Assembly (NCBI RefSeq): GCF_032854445.1
Contig: NC_088304.1
Span: 17,957,850-18,021,849 of the forward strand
Direction: 5' to 3'
Origin: Liolophura sinensis
Lineage: Eukaryota; Mollusca; Polyplacophora; Chitonida; Chitonidae
DNA length: 64,000 nt
The notes beneath the pieces were generated by a model. The model ran no database searches, was not told where the DNA came from, and worked only from the letters and a program-made list of their open reading frames with translations. Below, one piece after another: positions 21,501 through 30,012 of this stretch (position 1 is its first letter; every line of letters begins with the position of its first letter). The translations under genes were made by a program, and so were the position numbers.

Positions 21501-24500
21501 GAAGTATTATTGTCCTATCTGCCAATGGTAAAGAATCCGGATCCACATGACCATTAAAATGCGATGGACTTACGCCAAAGGCCAAGCTGTGCACAAAATG
21601 TCCTACATTGTTCACACTGAATGATAACATAGGAGATTTGCACCTGATCATGGGTCAATATATAGCAGGCGCTTCTACTTTCCTTGCTATTTCCATGGTT
21701 TATTTTGTATTTAGTTTAGGGCGGAAGAAAATATTGTGCTTTTCTATCCTCCTGTATTTGGTTTCTGGGGTAACAACAGCCTTCGTCCCCGACTTCATCA
21801 GCTTCACAGTGGACTTCTTCTTTATCGGGGCCTCCACCGCGGGCATTTTCATCAACGTTTTCACCATTGGTAAGTTTTCCCATGCTTCTCAGAGATCAGT
21901 TTGCGTGATTCCATATTGTATATAGATCCCCTTATTGGCTCTGTCATCACGGACCTGGCATATGCTTAGATGTATCTCCTGCTGGGTCTCAGACAGCTTC
22001 TGCATAAGGCATGACGGCAATGAGATCTGCCGGTTCCATCCAGTCATAAATCTAGTTGTTGGCTTCTTTACAAGATATTTATAAGTATACGATCTAAAAT
22101 CAACAATCAAACAAATGAATATACGTTGCAAAGAGTGAACGTATGTTTTCTTGGCATGTACCCCAGCAGTGATGGAAATGTTCCACATTGAACGTTTGTA
22201 TTATGATTTTTGACCATGTAAAAAGATGTGAAACAATTAAGTGGTGAAAAGGGTTCATTTCTAAAACCATGTACACACATATAAAAATAGTTAAGTGGCG
22301 CAAAAAAGCTTTAAAATATCTACATTGTCGATTTTCTGCGACCATGGAACAAAGAAAGTGGTGAAATATGGTTTCATATAGACTCTACATTATGGGTTTT
22401 CTGTGGCCATGTAAAAGCATTAAATCTGATGGCAACACAGCTTTAAGTAATCATAGACCAGTGACGTTTAATGAATTGCAATTAACATTACTGCATTTTT
22501 ACCTAATTCTGATTGCCATGAGCTTTAGGGTTAGTGTAAGTTGCTACTATTTAAGCACACATAAAAAGTTACAATGAAAACCCTGAAACTGAAGTAGACG
22601 GACGAGACACCGTGTTTGACAAGTTACACATGACCATTTGGGAACTTTCACCTTGTCGATGTTGCTCTGGCTTTACCTTTCATGGCGTAGAATTTTATAA
22701 TAATATGTTTTTAAGTCCGCACGACGCTTTCACCACTGCTCTGTTTGGGCAGATTCCACACAGAGACCACTTTTGCAAGACTTTGTAAGTCAAATTTCTC
22801 GTAACGTTCTCGTAACATATTTCAGTCAAAAGCAGAATACTCAAGCTTTGTAAAAAGTATCATACTTAATTATTTTAATGAGATTTCCCCGAATAACATG
22901 TAAAACAAAATGACAATACTGCATAAATGGCTGGTGTGAGTCGAGGCAGCCATCTTGAGAAGTTTATCCAATCAGACACGTTACTATCAGATTGCGCGGA
23001 CTAAGCTGTGACATAAACGTTACCCATTCACTCCGTGGAGTGACATATGATAACACAAAACTATTGAATGAGACATCATTTTGAGATCGTTTACAACGAT
23101 TTGGTTACGTGTATAGCCGAAGCATTTCACAAAGTGTTGTGGGGCGGGTCTGTATCATTTAGGGACCACCACTGACGTAACATCAGTTGATTTACAAGCC
23201 GTGCAACCTCCAATGATGATATCACACATTATGTCAGACAGTAGCATGCCATCTCGGCCCAAACCGCATTCAGCTTTCTTTTATAAAATACAGTATATTT
23301 ATTGAAACGACGTGTTCAAGCCGAGGTGCTTTCTCTGGCGTCTAACTAGATCAGGACTGCTTTCATCTTAAGAGGCATCGCTACAAAATTGAAGCATAAA
23401 ATCCGGCGACATTCGAATGCTTAGATCAGCCTCAGTGGTACTTAGATTTATTTCTATTTGTTTCAGAAATGAGGGTGAATCTAGTTCTACAACAATCCTA
23501 TTGTGAAATTTCGCTAAGCTTTTACTGGGTTGAAAACAATAAAAAAAAATTTAATGCCGGTTTAAGATACTTTGAATGGTAGTCTTTCAGTGGACATAAA
23601 GATCAGTCAGGTGCTGTCTTTCACTTTAATAGCAGCAAGTATATTTAACAACATATCAGTACGACTATTCCTGGCCGAGTACTGATAAGTTGCGCGCCTT
23701 TAAATCGCTATGACAAATAAGGTCCAGGTTCAAACCCGGTCTTGGAAAGGGTATATTTGTAGGTTCCCCCAACTATCACTGTCCATGCATCTTCATTTAA
23801 TCAAGCTTGTGATGTCCGACATCATCCACCTTGGTTTTCTGAGCTAAATTATCTCTTCAACGCTCTGAACATTTCTTCATTGATATGCATGATTCATGGT
23901 CCAGTCAGATTCCACCTTGGTTATTGACACTGACAGGAGTTCAAAATAACACGGGATGTGGCTGTAATGAGAAATATGCGGTGTGTGCAATAAATTTATT
24001 TAGACGTAGAAATGCTAGTGCAAAAATATCTCCCTGTACATCGAAGTTAAGGGTTATTGAGGGGACGTTCATTTTGAGGCAAAATAGGCTCGGTAGAAAT
24101 TAGTGACGAAATAATAAAGACATAGGCTACATCCATCGGCTGTTCTGTCTCTTTCGCTATCAGCAATACTTCCTGATAGCACAGTGACTTGCCGCTGCCT
24201 GTTCGTTTCAATAAAAGCACATCGATCAACGTTCACGATACAGCATATTGCTGTTGTATGTTGTGCCAAGGAAAGAATCTTATCCGAACGTACATGTGTT
24301 TGTTTCGAATCAAGGAAATACAAACTTACAAGGGACGATCAATGATTGGCTGAAAATGCCCCGGCGGAAGTACGCAGGCGCAATGCCATTGGCTTCTAAA
24401 GACTTTTATATGTACAGTAAAGCAAGGGTGATTACGAAGCTTTAGCGCAGTATCAACCTTGCTGATTTAAAGATGCTGTTTTTGAAGCCTGTGCGACAAT

Positions 24501-27500
24501 GATAAGCTATCATTAACCCTTTATTTTGCATGTAAATGGTGCACATACCGGTATATGACACGTTTAAATGTGCTTCAGCATATTGCCAAATTCGATGGTT
24601 AATCCTGTGCAATACCCTGCTTTAAAAGTAATCACCATCCTATGAACAAATCTGGAGTATATGGCGTTAAGAAAGAATCTGAAATAGTAAATAAATAAAT
24701 AGATATGTGCATGTAGTTTAGTATTTATGTTCAAAATTGCTGCCTTATATACATTCTTTGCTTAGAGGGGACGAAATGTTTTAACAGGATCATTCCCGAG
24801 TCACCAAGATGGCTGCCGGCCAACGGGAAAAAGAAGGAGGCGAAAAAGATACTGGATAAGGCCGCCAAGGTCAACAAGGTTAAGCTGCCGGCAAATCTCC
24901 TAAACGGCCCGATAGAGGAGGCACCCAAAGCGAGGCTGTGGCAGCTGTTCACCCACAGAGCGCTATGTATCAGAACACTGGTGATCTTCCTAAACTGGCA
25001 CGTCCAATAACGTCCATATATCGGAAATGAATAAAAGATTGCACAGCTTTGGTCCGATTTGTTACATTATTGTCCGCTACACACTATGCTCGTGCAACCA
25101 CTCTTGTCATTTTTCAAACCTGAATAAATTGTGCAAAAACCAATTATATTTTTTATTTATGAGCCAAATGCGACGAATATATATGACGACATTGGGTGCT
25201 ATCTACTTCTAAGTTGCGCATATATAATTGTATACTGATCTGCAGAAACCTAGGTGATGTTTAACAATGAATAACAGGAATAATTGCCATTAGCTTTTAT
25301 TCCATTGTTAACTCACATAATTTACCATCCTTAACAATATTGTTTAACTTCTTTCAGCCTTGCTTCACTTGCAGGGTTGTTGTGGCATTGACCTACTACA
25401 GCCTGTCTCTGAACAGTGTGTACCTGTACGGCGATATCTACCTGAACTTCTTCCTGTCCGTCGTCGTGGAGTTTCTGGGTTACCTTCTCTGTCTGCCTCT
25501 GCTTGACAGCCTGGGACGGAAGTGGCTCCTTTGCGTCTCCATGCTGCTTGGTGGTATCCCCTGCTGCTGCTCCATCTTCACAGTCCTCTACCTCCCTTAT
25601 GGTATTTGCAGAGAAAGATTTCAAAACAGTCCATTAGAGTTGTACTGTGTCATGTTCAAGGAATTTATAGACACATTTAAGTTTCATTTCAAACAAAGAT
25701 TTCGTTTTTTGTATTGTGCATGAGAAATTAACATGGGATGAAATATTCGGGCAAATACATGGTGCAAGTTGAGTGTAATTATGATTCAAAGGTAGAATAT
25801 GTTTGTGTTAATCTAGCATGTGTAGAAAACTACATAACCTAGTTTAATCACATTTTCAAAAAGTAGACAAAATGCGACCAGTCACCAAGAGCGTCTAGCC
25901 CAATAGGCTATGTCAAGCTATGATATCGTTAGGTATACTCTGAACGCTTTACCAACTGAGTGAATCGGCTTTAGACACTAATGGTGAAACTGCTTTTTGG
26001 CTTTAGAATTGATCTCTGAAAATAAGACTTCAGACGTTGTGCACTTAAAAGACGTCGATTTTTTCCTTTTCGTTTATTTATTTACTGGTTATCTGGAAGG
26101 ACACGCGCTTTCCTTTTAACATTATATATCCTGATTGTTGTATATTTAATGTTGTAATACATGTATTCATTTTTACAGAGTATCAGTGGGTGACGACGAT
26201 CTTGGCGATGGTGGGTAAGATGGGCGCCTCAGCAGCATTCGCCGTCATCTACATCTTCTCCTCTGAGCTTTTCCCCACCGTGGTCAGGAATGGCGGCATG
26301 GGTGCCAGCTCTATGATTGCCAGAGTGGGCGGTATGATTGCTCCATACATGGGTGCCAGCTCTATGATTGCCAGAGTGGGCGGTATGATTGCTCCATACA
26401 TTGCCGATCTGGTACGTCACTCTGCATCAGATTTCACTAGAATGCTATTAATATCACTTGTCTTAAATCATCTCCCGGTAGGTTTGCTGCAGGTTAGTGG
26501 CATGTAGGCTGGGCTATAGTGCTGTCAGTATTATCAGATAGCTGGTCTCTGTGTAGAAATGCCACGGACTGGGGCCCGTCTTTTGTAACTGTACTCAAAT
26601 TATATGGAGGAATGTCTTGTGAAGAAAGTGATGTGACGTCACATCTCTCAGACGTTTTCGGAAAAGGCCACCATATTTAATTTTTACTAAATACTTTTCA
26701 CACAGCCCAGAAAAATTCTAAAAAATAAATTAAACGAAAAGAAAAGGCTACACCAAATGTATATATGCATTGATAAAATATCCCGCAGGAAGCATATTTT
26801 GTTATTTATATGCTGTAACACAACCGAGACACCGGGGTTCAAAGTAAGCAAAATCGCACACGTTGAGAAAATCTACAGCGTCGCCATATTATCTGTTTTA
26901 AGGAATCATGCAGGCGAATCACGCACTCGAGGACGCACCTGCTTCCTCTTACGTCACCCGTCCCCTCCTTTGCCATTTAACTATGTGACTGTGGAGTAGG
27001 AGTGACGCGACATCGTGTTTCCCGTTGCTCTAATCCCATGGCGCATCCCATGGCCTTCTAAGGATTTCTGGTTAAAAGTTGATTGATAGAATTATCTCTA
27101 TATTCACAGTACTGCGTCATTATAGCTTGCAGTGTATGGTCTTATAGGGCAAACTGATTGGTGGAGACATGGAGACAGCCTTACCGCTTATCGTGTTCGG
27201 AGCTGTTTCTATCATCTCTGGACTGGCGGCTCTTACCTTGCCGGAAACACTGTCACGGAAACTGCCGGACACAATTGAAGATGGACTCAATTTTGGAAAG
27301 TATGTCCTTGCTGTATATTTTTTTTTTCATGAAATATCTTCTTGACGGTATTGATCTGTGAATTGTTAGATTCTGGAGTTATCTTCAGATCTACACTGAT
27401 TTTATAGAGGTCATGGCACAAGCTTAGATTTTCACGGAACAGATGTCACTTCAATGTTTGCAGTGTTAATTTGCAGATTATTTATAAGATCATGCATTAA

Positions 27501-27939
27501 ACCACATGAAAAACATCTTCTGTCATTTTCTGAGCGTGATAATGTCGTTGTCGTTGTAATGTCATAGTACGTATAAATAGTTTGAAACTTCAAGGATTGA
27601 TTCACTCTCCGTGTTTTAATTTGAAAATAAAATAATACTTTGCTTCGGTAATGCTTTATACAATCAATACGTGATAAATATGACATGTGTTGTACGCCTA
27701 TATATGTGGTAAAACTGAAGGAAACCGCTTTAGAGCAAATAAGGTTTCGATGGTCGAAGCTAGATCTGGCGTGTATTTTGTGAGTGCTCTTTTGTTTCAT
27801 CCTGCACAGGGAGGACATTGCGAGGTCCACAGAACTCTATTTGCCAGGAACATTACAATCAGAGAATGAGAAGTCCGAAGAGAAGTCCGGGGTATTCCAA
27901 AGTCTGATATCGTTACAGCAGTCAGAGACAGGTGTTTAG
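9431..27939 (+). CDS. SLC22-like organic ion transporter, copy 2 (nine exons found, exon 5 missing)
   Basis: Exons are 9431-9573, 20388-20622, 21147-21250, 21715-21869, 24788-24997, 25375-25601, 26179-26411, 27148-27299 and 27810-27939 (stop TAG). All recognised exons are open and their phases agree, except that exon 4 leaves in phase 1 while exon 6 needs phase 2. The missing 169-nt exon 5, preserved but stop-containing in copy 1, would repair the phase and give 585 codons, near the family norm of about 550. Family marks are a large extracellular loop after helix 1 with several N-x-T sites (NDT, NVT, NET), a MFS motif A (GD.LGRKK across exons 3/4), [35 protein letters not shown] and [15 protein letters not shown]. 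Substrate cannot be predicted. Intron 1 is about 10.8 kb because it contains a gypsy element. Without exon 5 the gene is probably inactive, unless the loss is an assembly fault. Confidence 0.8.
10300..10750 (+). repeat. degenerate dispersed repeat related to family C
   Basis: The left end (TGAGGTTTCACGTCATAATT, then ATGACGACGAGGAGTC) resembles the family C start. The right end contains CGCTGAGCGTCAAGCGAGGC, resembling the GCTTGGCGTTCAGC block seen near 50.83 kb in opposite orientation. Its middle is too diverged to align. Confidence 0.45.
11521..11640. repeat. hairpin (foldback/MITE-like) element
   Basis: CAATCGTTGGCTAAGTTGAT...GTAACTACCATTG on the left is matched by the reverse complement of the right arm, CATGGTAGTTACCGTCAGCT...TAGGCTACGATCACTTTG. 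The arms are about 40-45 nt with a short loop. The outer end GGGGCAGCTTGCACAAAGC resembles the GGGCCAGTTTCATAAAGC end near 62.79 kb. Confidence 0.55.
12012..12033. repeat. GTT microsatellite
   Basis: About six GTT units in a row. Confidence 0.8.
12690..13851 (+). repeat. 5' LTR of the gypsy element
   Basis: Starts TGTAACAGGTCTAGCG and ends GGCCGACCTCACA, giving TG...CA termini. It contains AATAAA near 13772, about 80 nt from the end. It is the same length as the 3' LTR, with no difference seen by eye. Confidence 0.93.
13837..14967 (+). CDS. gag: Gag polyprotein of the gypsy element
   Basis: The 376-residue structural protein forms the particle and binds element RNA. From about residue 105 there is a retrotransposon Gag capsid region ([10 protein letters not shown], then [12 protein letters not shown], later [20 protein letters not shown]). 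One CCHC zinc knuckle, [14 protein letters not shown], lies near residues 330-343 and is followed by a basic stretch. The first in-frame ATG (13837) is in the U5 part of the LTR in strong context (AACATGG). The next in-frame ATG is at 13969 ([13 protein letters not shown]) and is the alternative start. The frame ends with TGA at 14965-14967, and the same frame continues as pol without another stop. Start choice is uncertain; the reading frame is not. Confidence 0.9.
   Translation: MADLTLVSEVGLGRKKTSKGKVKFSKSKSEIRENQGRGKDRTVPMANTETDEVRELRREMEQLRVTLAAAVKESGATQTALPETRLVLPPPVKLPIYSGKEDPASWIERAKRTLSTQHLDGQDGVQFLKDYLQETAEDEIRHRDPQSPYDLFDILKSVFGRRASRPQQMREFYNRTQLATETITQYSHALVSMMEKMDLDSTESEERLKEQFVEGIRNQAVQRFLKRRTRDNRHLGFSELRQLALEECEESQTGKVHIKEVSAEQDSVKVDETPTWGRELIDLTKQMLKIHANMFQSQTQNGNVAQNVPSGHVNQPLNAAVSNDTQNYACFYCHKVGHFKADCRKRKRDLERRAAKSNGNPESGATQHSLSGSQSL
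13853..13871 (+). other. primer binding site, tRNA-Leu type
   Basis: TGGTGTCAGAAGTGGGATT begins one base after the LTR. It is complementary to the ACTTCTGACACCA type of tRNA-Leu 3' end. The site is also translated if gag starts at the upstream ATG. Confidence 0.75.
14965..14967 (+). promoter_or_regulatory. in-frame UGA between gag and pol (probable readthrough site)
   Basis: gag and pol share a frame and are separated only by AGC TTA TGA CGC. The next base is C, a context that weakens termination. Pol has no in-frame ATG before the protease active site. A 6-bp stem (CTGTCC at 14985-14990 with GGACAG at 15013-15018) could form downstream. Readthrough is an inference. Confidence 0.55.
14968..18864 (+). 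CDS. pol: Pol polyprotein of the gypsy element
   Basis: About 1298 residues, counted from the codon after the UGA. An aspartic protease active site ([10 protein letters not shown]) lies at residues 22-31. Reverse transcriptase follows with [24 protein letters not shown] and the catalytic YLDDIII near residue 443. RNase H contains [15 protein letters not shown] near 608 and [10 protein letters not shown]. Integrase has an H-H-C-C zinc region (about 872-912, ending RGCERC) and a D,D(35)E core seen as [13 protein letters not shown] and PEGNGQTE. A chromatin-binding-type end with KFGPEVYKV follows. All catalytic residues are present. The frame ends in TAG 101 nt before the 3' LTR. It is likely made only as a Gag-Pol fusion, since no start codon precedes the protease. 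Confidence 0.95.
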   Translation, partial: RHIVGTCPEVDAVIGGQRGSCLVDTGSQVTTVTEGFYDKYLSNQPIDHLLNLKLTAANGIDLPYIGYMVTSVKICETVVNDVGVLVLKDKPGSDSVNVKRPGIIGMNVLCHVPAFQNIPVQSVSAEQPKVHKSKIVRTPDNQEVLIPACSIARIKCTGVPPRQFTLIEPLNQAPAGGKLMVAPTLSNGHVELLNVTDVDIWLPPRTMLGRTQDCEVAEVVNLSAGVDEIVVETAVDCSPSGLTPDLSDFDGTPEELSKAYQLFEDYKDVFSPGLGMTQTIKHRIHTTDGIPVNVPYRRIPPHQVAEVKSHLQDLLNQGIIRHSTSRYGAPPVLVKKKSGKLRLCIDYRRLNSKTVRDVYPIPRIEESLDVMCGARYFSTMDLRSAYNQIEVEESDRHKTAFVTPFGHYEYNRMPFGLVNAPFSFQRLMTHVFHGDLMEHLIVYLDDIIIWSSDISEHFERLESVFQKLRKHGLKADLEKCSFFKHEVNFLGHIVSRSGVSTDPDKIEAVTNWPTPETLQQLRSFLGFASYYRRFVQRFASIASPLYDVIGKCGESKHKRHRKLQKDCLIKHLWSEDCQKAFQLLKDKLTSSPVLTFPDFTRPFVLETDASNRGIGAVLSQEQDGELKVVAYASRGLRRPERQSGYSSQKIELLALKWAVCDKFRPYLTGGKFVVYTDNNPLTYLLSKPKVPALEQRWVNELSGFNFEFRFRSGRSNIAADALSRLPGHALDPDNVEHLASTILRNHVIPDELREAALGSICVQINSIDPADTGLASDSATELPRWNRENMVEYQSNDPAIGRLKHYLKLDRRPTPSERCKESKQTLLLLKQWERLEIRDSVLYRQVKGNNGIRSAKVLLPMCLQEKVMHDLHDAAGHQGADRLELLIRERCWFPEISKRVQDYIRGCERCVRGKGPYLPPKTSLGRLVATKPLEVVSIDFTILEKASNGMENVLVVTDWFTKFTIAIGTRDQKASTVAKALVREWFTRYGVPQRLHSDQGRNFEGQVISELCKLYGITKSRTTPYHPEGNGQTERYNRTLHNLLSTLPEKQKRLWPKHLQELCFAYNATPHASTGYSPFYLLFGFEARFPVDQLLGVHDLDSCSNDNDSWVSLHQARLWQARQHVQQQLETKYLARKQRHERKGVKPPIQAGTLVYVRQHLPGRRKITDKFGPEVYKVLDEHNDVYTLELADGSGDIKRTGRKEITPVELSRCPVSSEVDSSNRPSELNDELDTPENYSCDRPRYILMQPVPQKAARPTDQCSSTVSGDSPSELRRSRRTTAGTHSNVNHLPRTVLGQ
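18955..18965 (+). other. polypurine tract
   Basis: AAGGGGAGG followed by CA lies immediately before the 3' LTR, where plus-strand DNA synthesis is primed. Confidence 0.8.
18966..20127 (+). repeat. 3' LTR of the gypsy element
   Basis: Matches the 5' LTR over 1162 nt with a constant offset of 6276, so there are no indels and no substitution was noticed. The U5 ATG is followed here by a stop after six codons in flanking DNA. Confidence 0.93.
20128..20387. other. intron 1 of SLC22-like copy 2, right part
   Basis: AT-rich and contains AATAAATTGTTG and AAAATAAAATC. Apart from the acceptor TTTTTGTTTTCTCCAAG at its end, nothing was recognised. Confidence 0.5.
20388..20622 (+). CDS. SLC22-like copy 2, exon 2 (extracellular loop)
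   Basis: Joins exon 1 as ...KHR|C, the usual PxHRC start of the SLC22 loop. It encodes a cysteine-bearing extracellular loop with N-x-T sequons (NDT, NVT twice, NET) and ends FLITGTTQ before CGCAG|GTATAT in phase 0. It is 235 nt long. Confidence 0.85.
20815..21070 (+). repeat. SINE family A, full length
   Basis: The head CAGTTGGTTAGCGCGCTAGC, B box GTGAGTTCAAGTCC, core GATGGTCGTGGGTTTCCTC, 3' end CGGCCGTCGTATAAGTGAAA and an AAAT tail are all present. It lies in intron 2. Confidence 0.9.
21147..21250 (+). CDS. SLC22-like copy 2, exon 3
   Basis: Reads [12 protein letters not shown] and then helix 2 ([19 protein letters not shown]) after TGATTTCAG. The donor is taken as GGGACAT|GTAGGT, because the alternative 4 nt later would include a TAG. 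It leaves in phase 2 and joins exon 4 to form MFS motif A. Confidence 0.75.
21715..21869 (+). CDS. SLC22-like copy 2, exon 4
   Basis: Starts at [18 protein letters not shown] after TGTATTTAG, covers helices 3-4, and ends [10 protein letters not shown] before CATTG|GTAAG in phase 1. The phase demands an exon like copy 1 exon 5 next. Confidence 0.82.
21870..24787. other. region where exon 5 of SLC22-like copy 2 is expected but not seen
   Basis: Around 22010-22060 the sequence resembles copy 1 upstream of its exon 5 (CCAGTCATAAA context). Around 22410-22470 (ATCTGATGGCAACAC...CAGTGACGTTTAAT) it resembles copy 1 downstream of its exon 5. The exon itself is not between them; instead there are two or three degenerate intronic units containing GACCATGTAAAA and GTGGTGAAA. 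The rest to 24787 holds a family B repeat and no gene. Confidence 0.6.
23668..23800 (+). repeat. tRNA-headed SINE-like repeat, family B
   Basis: Head CTGGCCGAGTACTGATAAG, B-box-like GGTTCAAACCCGGTC, and a tail TTGTAGGTTCCCCCAACTAT followed by CACTGTCC. Confidence 0.6.
24788..24997 (+). CDS. SLC22-like copy 2, exon 6 (central cytoplasmic loop)
   Basis: Starts IIPESPRWL after TTTTAACAG. The ESPRWL motif is typical of SLC22 proteins. It reads on to [12 protein letters not shown] and ends at TG in phase 2, where copy 1 has the donor GTATGT but copy 2 has GCACGT. The 210-nt length equals copy 1. Confidence 0.8.
25375..25601 (+). CDS. SLC22-like copy 2, exon 7
   Basis: After ACTTGCAG it reads [20 protein letters not shown], then [20 protein letters not shown] and [14 protein letters not shown]. 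This covers helices 7-9, with the second D..GRK motif in the loop. The donor is TTATG|GTATTT. It leaves in phase 1. Confidence 0.88.
26179..26411 (+). CDS. SLC22-like copy 2, exon 8 with internal 51-bp duplication
   Basis: Reads [16 protein letters not shown], then [18 protein letters not shown] and the start of helix 11. An exact 51-bp unit, 26298-26348, is repeated at 26349-26399, so 17 residues ([17 protein letters not shown]) occur twice in frame. Without it the exon would be 182 nt. The donor is GATCTG|GTACGT, phase 0. Confidence 0.88.
27148..27299 (+). CDS. SLC22-like copy 2, exon 9
   Basis: Encodes helix 12 ([20 protein letters not shown]) and the family signature [15 protein letters not shown]. 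It ends at GGAAA|GTATGT in phase 2. Confidence 0.88.
27810..27939 (+). CDS. SLC22-like copy 2, exon 10 (C-terminal tail)
   Basis: After TCCTGCACAG it adds about 43 polar residues beginning [13 protein letters not shown] and ending SETGV, then TAG. This is a cytoplasmic tail. A family C repeat begins only about 6 nt after the stop. Confidence 0.78.
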
Positions 27940-27944
27940 AGAAC

Positions 27945-28262
27945 GAGTGAGCGCTTGGGGTTTAACGTCGTACTCAATAATTGTTCAGTCATATGACGAT
28001 GAAGGAATCCTTAGGGTGTATGTAATGTGCCTCCTTGTTGCAAGACGGGCTTTCACCGCTCTTTTATCTTGTGCTACTTCACTGAGACTACTTACCAAAA
28101 GCAAGCAAGCCGCCCCTCCCCAGCCATTACACTGATACAGGTCAGCCAGTCGTTGCACGAATGGAGAACTATTAAGCTCCCTTACGGAGAATATCATCGG
28201 ATCAATGGCGAATTTATACCTTGTCAAAACTATGGAATGTCTCGCACTATAATCGGAAACAT
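27945..28262 (+). repeat. repeat family C, nearly full copy in the 3' UTR of SLC22-like copy 2
   Basis: Starts GAACGAGTGAGCGCTTGGGG and continues TTTAACGTCGTACTCAATAA, then CCTTAGGGTGTATGTAATGT and GTCAGCCAGTCGTTGCACGA. The same blocks appear inverted at 50737-51005. Confidence 0.7.
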
Positions 28263-29130
28263 TTAGCAACGGCATAGAGTTTCCACACAGAATCTTTTCA
28301 AAATCTTCATTCCGTTGTGAAAATTACTTGCAGAAATGTTTATCTTTGATACACCAGAAAAGTTAAAAGTTTGAGCAAATATTTCTTAAAGCAAGGTGAC
28401 ATTACATATTTATTCAGGGTGATATGGTATAATATTTTTATATCATGTCCACTATATCAATAAACACAATTTATATACATATAAAATGATGTGTAAATAT
28501 AGGGTAATAGGAACTAACAAAACCGGTAAACGGTGTCCAGTTTAAATATATACCAATAATATATGTAATCAACGGCGAAAGTTTTGGTCATGACAACATA
28601 TCTGTACTTGACTATGTATAGTTAATATCAGTGATGTATATCAAATTTATTGGCAAAATTGTGTCTAACCTAACTTTTATTATACCTTTATTAAACTGTT
28701 ATAAATTTAGACAACTGATAGCGGCAAAGAAAAAAAAACAACGTCTTCACCATAACTTTTTTACTTAGTATCATTGTTTTTAAGGAGAGACGCAGAACTA
28801 TGAGAAAGGATTTGAACACACAGTTTGAACTGAGTTATGCGCAAAGAATTAATGAAACGCCTGGATAAAATACAAGACATGCCCCCGTGAAAAATATTTG
28901 GCCTTTAATCTAGTTGAGCTGGAAAGAATTAACCTTTTTTTTTGGCTGATAAATCAATTAAGACAGCGATGGCAAAATCACGTGAAAATGAAAACGGTGT
29001 TTTCTAATGTTTACTTATTATCAAAAATATAATAGACAAATTTTTGTTCTGCCTAAATATATATTTTATCAACCAACTTCAGAATGCTGGTATGTTGTGA
29101 ATTGCTCCCCTGTCTGGATTAGCCGCTCAC
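28263..29130. other. no gene seen
   Basis: AT-rich intergenic sequence after SLC22-like copy 2. No exon or repeat was recognised. Confidence 0.5.
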
Positions 29131-29980
29131 GTAGAAATTGGTATCTGGTCACACAATCCCGATGGAGTAATTTACTATGACAACTGGTATCTGATCATAC
29201 GATCACAAGTATGGTCGTGTAACAACTGGTATCTGCTCAGACATAACCGGAGAAATCCCGATAAGGTATGGTAATGTGACAACTGGTATCTGGTCACACA
29301 ATCCCGATAAGGTATGGTAATGTGACAACTGGTATCTGGTCACACAATCCCGATAAGGTATGGTAATGTGACAACTGGTATCTGGTCACACAATCCCGAT
29401 GAAGTATGGTAATGTGACAACTGGTATCTGGTCACACAATCCCGGTAAGGTATGGTAATGTGACAACTGGTATCTGGTCACACAATCCCGATAAGGTATG
29501 GTAATGTGACAACTGGTATCTGGTCACACAATTCCGATAAGGTATGGTAATGTGACAACTGGTATCTGGTCACACAATCCCGATAAGGTATGGTAATGTG
29601 ACAACTGGTATCTGGTCACACAATCCCGATAAGGTATGGTAATGTGACAACTGGTATCTGGTCACACAATCCCGATAAGGTATGGTAATGTGACAACTGG
29701 TATCTGGTCACACAATCCCGATAAGGTATGGTAATGTGACAACTGGTATCTGGTAACACAATCCCGATAAGGTACGGTAATGTGACAACTGGTATCTGGT
29801 CACACAATCCCGATGAAGTATGGTAATGTGACAATTTGAATCTGATCATACAATCCCGATGAAGTATGGTATTGTCACAGCTGGTGTCCAGTCACACAAT
29901 CCCGATTGAGGATGCTAATATGACAACTGATACCTAGTCACACAATCTCGATGAAGTATGGCAATATGGCACTTAGTATC
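29131..29980. repeat. 46-bp tandem array, about 18 units
   Basis: The unit contains TGTGACAACTGGTATCTGGT followed by CACACAATCCCGATAAGG and TATGGTAA. Central units are nearly identical and edge units are diverged, as expected for an array turning over in its middle. Each unit carries the inverted pair TGTGAC...GTCACA with a 12-nt spacer. Confidence 0.93.
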
Positions 29981-30012
29981 AGTAATTTTAACAACGTTAT
30001 TTAGGGGTGGGG

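Noticed and set aside
29131-29980. CRISPR-like array
   Set aside because: Units are contiguous with no unique spacers, in a eukaryotic context; it is an ordinary minisatellite.
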